This document shows, in pieces, positions 5,463 through 7,939 of a stretch of 7,939 nt of DNA. Within the stretch, counting starts at the first letter, position 1; the number at the start of each line of letters is the position of its first letter. Position numbers and translations under genes: made by a program. The notes below the pieces were generated by a model. That model was given only the letters and a program-made list of their open reading frames with translations, searched no databases and was not told the DNA's origin. The stretch is from JBIOJM01 sp044450785 (GTDB lineage Bacteria; Planctomycetota; Planctomycetia; Isosphaerales; Isosphaeraceae): contig JBIOJM010000417.1 of assembly GCA_044450785.1 (NCBI GenBank), positions 1 to 7,939 of the forward strand. Reading direction: 5' to 3'.

Positions 5463-7939
5463 TTACTCTCTGGTCCGTCCGTGGACCTCGATGGCAGCCA
5501 GGCCGTCGCGCGGCGCATGGTGGGCGGCCGCGCGAGCGCGAGCGCGGCGGCCGGCCCGGCCGTTGAGGACGTTGCGCAGCACCTGGCCCGTATGGCTCTC
5601 CTCAACCTCAACCACCCGCTCGGGAGGGCCTTGGGCAACGATCAAGCCGCCACCGGCACCCCCTTCCGGCCCCAGGTCGATGATCCAGTCGGCTGTCTTC
5701 ACCACGTCGAGGTTGTGCTCGATCACGACCACCGTGTTCCCCTGGGCCGTAAAGCCATGGAGCACATCCAGCAGCTTGCGGACGTCGTCGAAGTGCAGCC
5801 CGGTTGTGGGCTCGTCGAGGATGTACAGGGTCTTGCCCGTCCCCTTCTTGACCAGCTCGCGGGCAAGCTTGATCCGTTGCGCCTCGCCCCCGGAAAGGGT
5901 CGGCGACGGCTGGCCGAGCTTGATGTAGTCGAGCCCAACGTCGTGCAAGGTTTGGAGCGTCGCGGCGATCTTGGGGATGTTGGCGAAGTGCTCGAGGGCC
6001 TCTTGCACGTCCATGTCGAGCACGTCGCTGATGCTCTTGCCCTTGAACCGCACGTGCAGGGTCTCGCGCCCGAATCGTTTGCCCTGGCACACCGGGCAGG
6101 TCACCCAGATGTCCGCGAGGAAGTCCATCTCGAGGCGATTCGAGCCGTTCCCCTCGCAGGCGTCGCATCGTCCACCCGCGACCGCGACATTGAAGCTGAA
6201 CCGGCCCGGCGGGTAGCCGCGGGCCTTCGCCTCCGGGAGCTGGGCGAACAGGTCGCGAATCTGGTCGAACAGCTTGATGTAAGTCGCCGGGTTGGACCGT
6301 GGAGTGCGGCCGATCGGCGACTGGTCGATGTCGATCAGCTTGTCGAGGTGCTTGGACCCGTCGATCCGATCGTGCGCGCCCGGCTCGGTGATTGCCCCGT
6401 TCAAGTCGCGCGCCAGCACCTCGCGGAGGATGTCCCCCACCAGCGAGCTCTTGCCTGAGCCGGAAACTCCCGTTACGCAGATGAACAGACCCAGCGGAAA
6501 CGCCGCGTCGATGGCCTTGAGGTTGTTGTGCCGAGCCCCCTTGATCGTGAGGAACCGGCCGTCGGGGACCTTGCGCAGCTTCGGAATCGGGATCGCCTTC
6601 TTGCCCGTGAGGTACGCCCCGGTCAAGCTCTGCGATGAGCGGGCCAGGTCGCCGATCGTACCCTGGGCGATCACCTCACCCCCCTTGACGCCAGGCCCCG
6701 GCCCGAAGTCGACGAGGTGGTCGGCCGCTCGCATCGTGTCCTCGTCGTGCTCGACGACGATCACCGTGTTGCCCAGCTCGGCGAGCCGGCGCAGCGTCGC
6801 AAGCAGCCGGTCGTTGTCACGGGCGTGCAGGCCGATCGACGGCTCGTCGAGGATGTACAGCACTCCGACCAGCCCTGACCCGACCTGGCTGGCCAGCCGG
6901 ATCCGCTGCGCCTCCCCGCCGGAAAGCGTCGGGGCCCCGCGGTCGAGCGACAGGTAATGCAGCCCCACGTCGATCAGGTACCTGAGCCGCGCGCGGATTT
7001 CCTTGAGTAACTCCTCGGCGATCGTCCGCGAGACCGGATCGAGGAGAACATGGTTCTGCGTCTGTTTTTCTCCATGAGCCAGCACGTCGAAGAAGTGGCC
7101 GACTTGGTCGATGGGCATGGCTCCCAGCTCGACCAAGGTCTTGCCGCCGACCTTGACCCCCCGCGCGCGTGCGTTGAGCCGCGTGCCCGCGCATTCCGGG
7201 CAGGCCATGCTCCGCATGAACGGCTCGAGCTGGTTACGGAGTGGACCGCCCGTGGCACCGCGATACTTGGCCAGCAATTCGTGCACAACGCCGGTCCATT
7301 TCTCGGCGTGCGACCAGACCTTGCTTCGGTTCCTCCAGCGGTGGACGATCGACCGATCACCGAGGCCGTAGAGCCAGGCTTGCCGCCATTTGTCGTCGAG
7401 GTCGCGCCAGGGGCCCTTGAGCATTGTCCCCTTGGGCGGACCGTCGGGGTCGACCTCGACGTTCGCCGCGACTCCCTCGAAAAGGTGCCGGCGCCACCGG
7501 CCCATCTCCTTGACCGGACCGATCGGCGCAATCGCCCCGTCCCAGACGGAGAGCGCCGAGTCGGCAACCAACAGATCGGGATCGAAGTCGTGCCGGATTC
7601 CCAGGCCATCGCAAGCCAGGCACATCCCCTGCGGGCTGTTGAAGCTGAAAAGCTGAGGGCTGGGGGGGTCAAAGCCGATCCCGCAGGCCGTGCACGCGAA
7701 GTGAGACGAGAGCAAGAGGTCCGGCTGTCCCTCGGACGCGATGATGACCGTTCCCTCACCGAGCTTCAGTGCCTGCTCGACCGCCTCCGCCAACCGTCCG
7801 CGCAAGCTGGAATTGGGATTGGGACCGGCCTTGAGCCGGTCGATAACCGCCTCGATATGGTGCTTGATCCGCCGGTCAAGCGCCAGGTCGTCGGACAGGT
7901 TGACCACCTGGCCGTTGACGCGCGCCCGTATGTAGCCGG
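5463..7939 (-). CDS. uvrA: Excinuclease ABC subunit A (UvrA), 5' end outside the window
   Basis: UvrA is the ATP-dependent damage sensor that loads UvrB in nucleotide excision repair. Residue numbers here count the Val codon at 7907 as 1; the frame stays open to the window edge and reads '...GYIRARVNGQ' just before it, so an N-terminal part (about 170 residues by comparison with E. coli UvrA) including the first Walker A is missing. Visible elements: a first CxxC...CxxC zinc module (C72, C75, C96, C99) around 'LFSFNSPQGMC'; CPEC at 236-239; ABC signature LSGGEAQR at 328-335; Walker B LDEPSIGLH at 353-361; 'VVEHDED'; second Walker A GVSGSGKS at 480-487; 'SPIGRTPRSNPATY' at 530-543; the C-terminal zinc finger C-X2-C-X19-C-X2-C (581, 584, 604, 607); a second LSGGEAQR at 671-678; LDEPTTGLH at 697-705; and the H-loop 'IEHNLD'. 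All key residues look intact. About 33 extra Arg/Ala-rich residues follow the usual C-terminus. A tandem double-length UvrA, as in Chlamydia, cannot be excluded. Confidence 0.97.
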   Translation of the reverse strand, partial: GYIRARVNGQVVNLSDDLALDRRIKHHIEAVIDRLKAGPNPNSSLRGRLAEAVEQALKLGEGTVIIASEGQPDLLLSSHFACTACGIGFDPPSPQLFSFNSPQGMCLACDGLGIRHDFDPDLLVADSALSVWDGAIAPIGPVKEMGRWRRHLFEGVAANVEVDPDGPPKGTMLKGPWRDLDDKWRQAWLYGLGDRSIVHRWRNRSKVWSHAEKWTGVVHELLAKYRGATGGPLRNQLEPFMRSMACPECAGTRLNARARGVKVGGKTLVELGAMPIDQVGHFFDVLAHGEKQTQNHVLLDPVSRTIAEELLKEIRARLRYLIDVGLHYLSLDRGAPTLSGGEAQRIRLASQVGSGLVGVLYILDEPSIGLHARDNDRLLATLRRLAELGNTVIVVEHDEDTMRAADHLVDFGPGPGVKGGEVIAQGTIGDLARSSQSLTGAYLTGKKAIPIPKLRKVPDGRFLTIKGARHNNLKAIDAAFPLGLFICVTGVSGSGKSSLVGDILREVLARDLNGAITEPGAHDRIDGSKHLDKLIDIDQSPIGRTPRSNPATYIKLFDQIRDLFAQLPEAKARGYPPGRFSFNVAVAGGRCDACEGNGSNRLEMDFLADIWVTCPVCQGKRFGRETLHVRFKGKSISDVLDMDVQEALEHFANIPKIAATLQTLHDVGLDYIKLGQPSPTLSGGEAQRIKLARELVKKGTGKTLYILDEPTTGLHFDDVRKLLDVLHGFTAQGNTVVVIEHNLDVVKTADWIIDLGPEGGAGGGLIVAQGPPERVVEVEESHTGQVLRNVLNGRAGRRARARAAAHHAPRDGLAAIEVHGRTRE
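6177..6188. repeat. 6-bp tandem duplication before the UvrA zinc finger
   Basis: CGCGAC occurs twice in succession on the plus strand. In UvrA it encodes Val-Ala twice, giving SFNVAVAGGRC where E. coli UvrA has SFNVRGGRC. The protein therefore has two more residues immediately before the first zinc-binding cysteine of the C-terminal zinc finger. Frame is kept. Confidence 0.6.

Noticed and set aside
5481..6458. A 325-codon plus-strand open frame opposite uvrA.
   Set aside because: Its translation (many Val, Glu, Leu, Arg, His) is the usual antisense shadow of a GC-rich gene. UvrA on the other strand is unambiguous.
1..7939. CRISPR array, tRNA/rRNA genes, insertion sequence or phage genes.
   Set aside because: No regularly spaced repeats, no tRNA-like T-arm sequence and no transposase, integrase or phage motif was seen on either strand.

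Overview
The window looks like a piece of a planctomycete chromosome, most likely from the Isosphaeraceae/Gemmata side of the phylum. The best evidence is a DUF1559 protein: a prepilin-type N-terminus, the H-X9-DG signature, and a C-terminus of the 'VWQAL.TR..GEV.S.D.Y' type. Planctomycetes carry this family in very large numbers. Two DUF1573-like Ig-fold proteins with Cys-X-Cys motifs support this, as does a short A/T-rich intergenic segment of a kind I associate with planctomycete dispersed repeats. Base composition is moderately GC-rich. All convincing genes lie on the minus strand, so transcription runs from the right edge to the left.

Right part (5463-7939): the C-terminal four fifths of uvrA, the DNA-damage-recognition ATPase of nucleotide excision repair. 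Its 5' end is beyond the window. Between uvrA and the next gene (5229-5462) lie a candidate intrinsic terminator for uvrA (5325-5351, inside a GGAATTCC-type repeat) and, just downstream, a candidate promoter with a perfect TTGACA -35 box (5273-5302).

Middle and left part (579-5228): five co-directional genes that look like one cell-envelope cassette. In transcription order they are: a membrane-anchored DUF1573 protein with a C-X-C motif (4716-5228); a small secreted protein with ten cysteines in 75 mature residues (4132-4437); an unrecognised exported protein with a C-terminal membrane anchor and Arg-rich tail (2865-3941); a larger membrane-anchored protein with one DUF1573-like and two further Ig-like segments and a C-X-C motif (1666-2799); and a DUF1559 pseudopilin-like protein (579-1643). 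Gaps shrink along the series (278, 190, 65 and 22 bases), and each gene has a Shine-Dalgarno-like sequence. Four of the five products have a clear N-terminal signal or anchor; the N-terminal signal of the 2865-3941 protein is weak, but it has a C-terminal anchor. The set probably works outside the cytoplasmic membrane. Its function is unknown; the cysteine-rich peptide flanked by C-X-C proteins is the most unusual part.

Far left (1-578): no convincing gene. It begins with a strongly AT-rich stretch of about 60 bases and contains one short inverted repeat.
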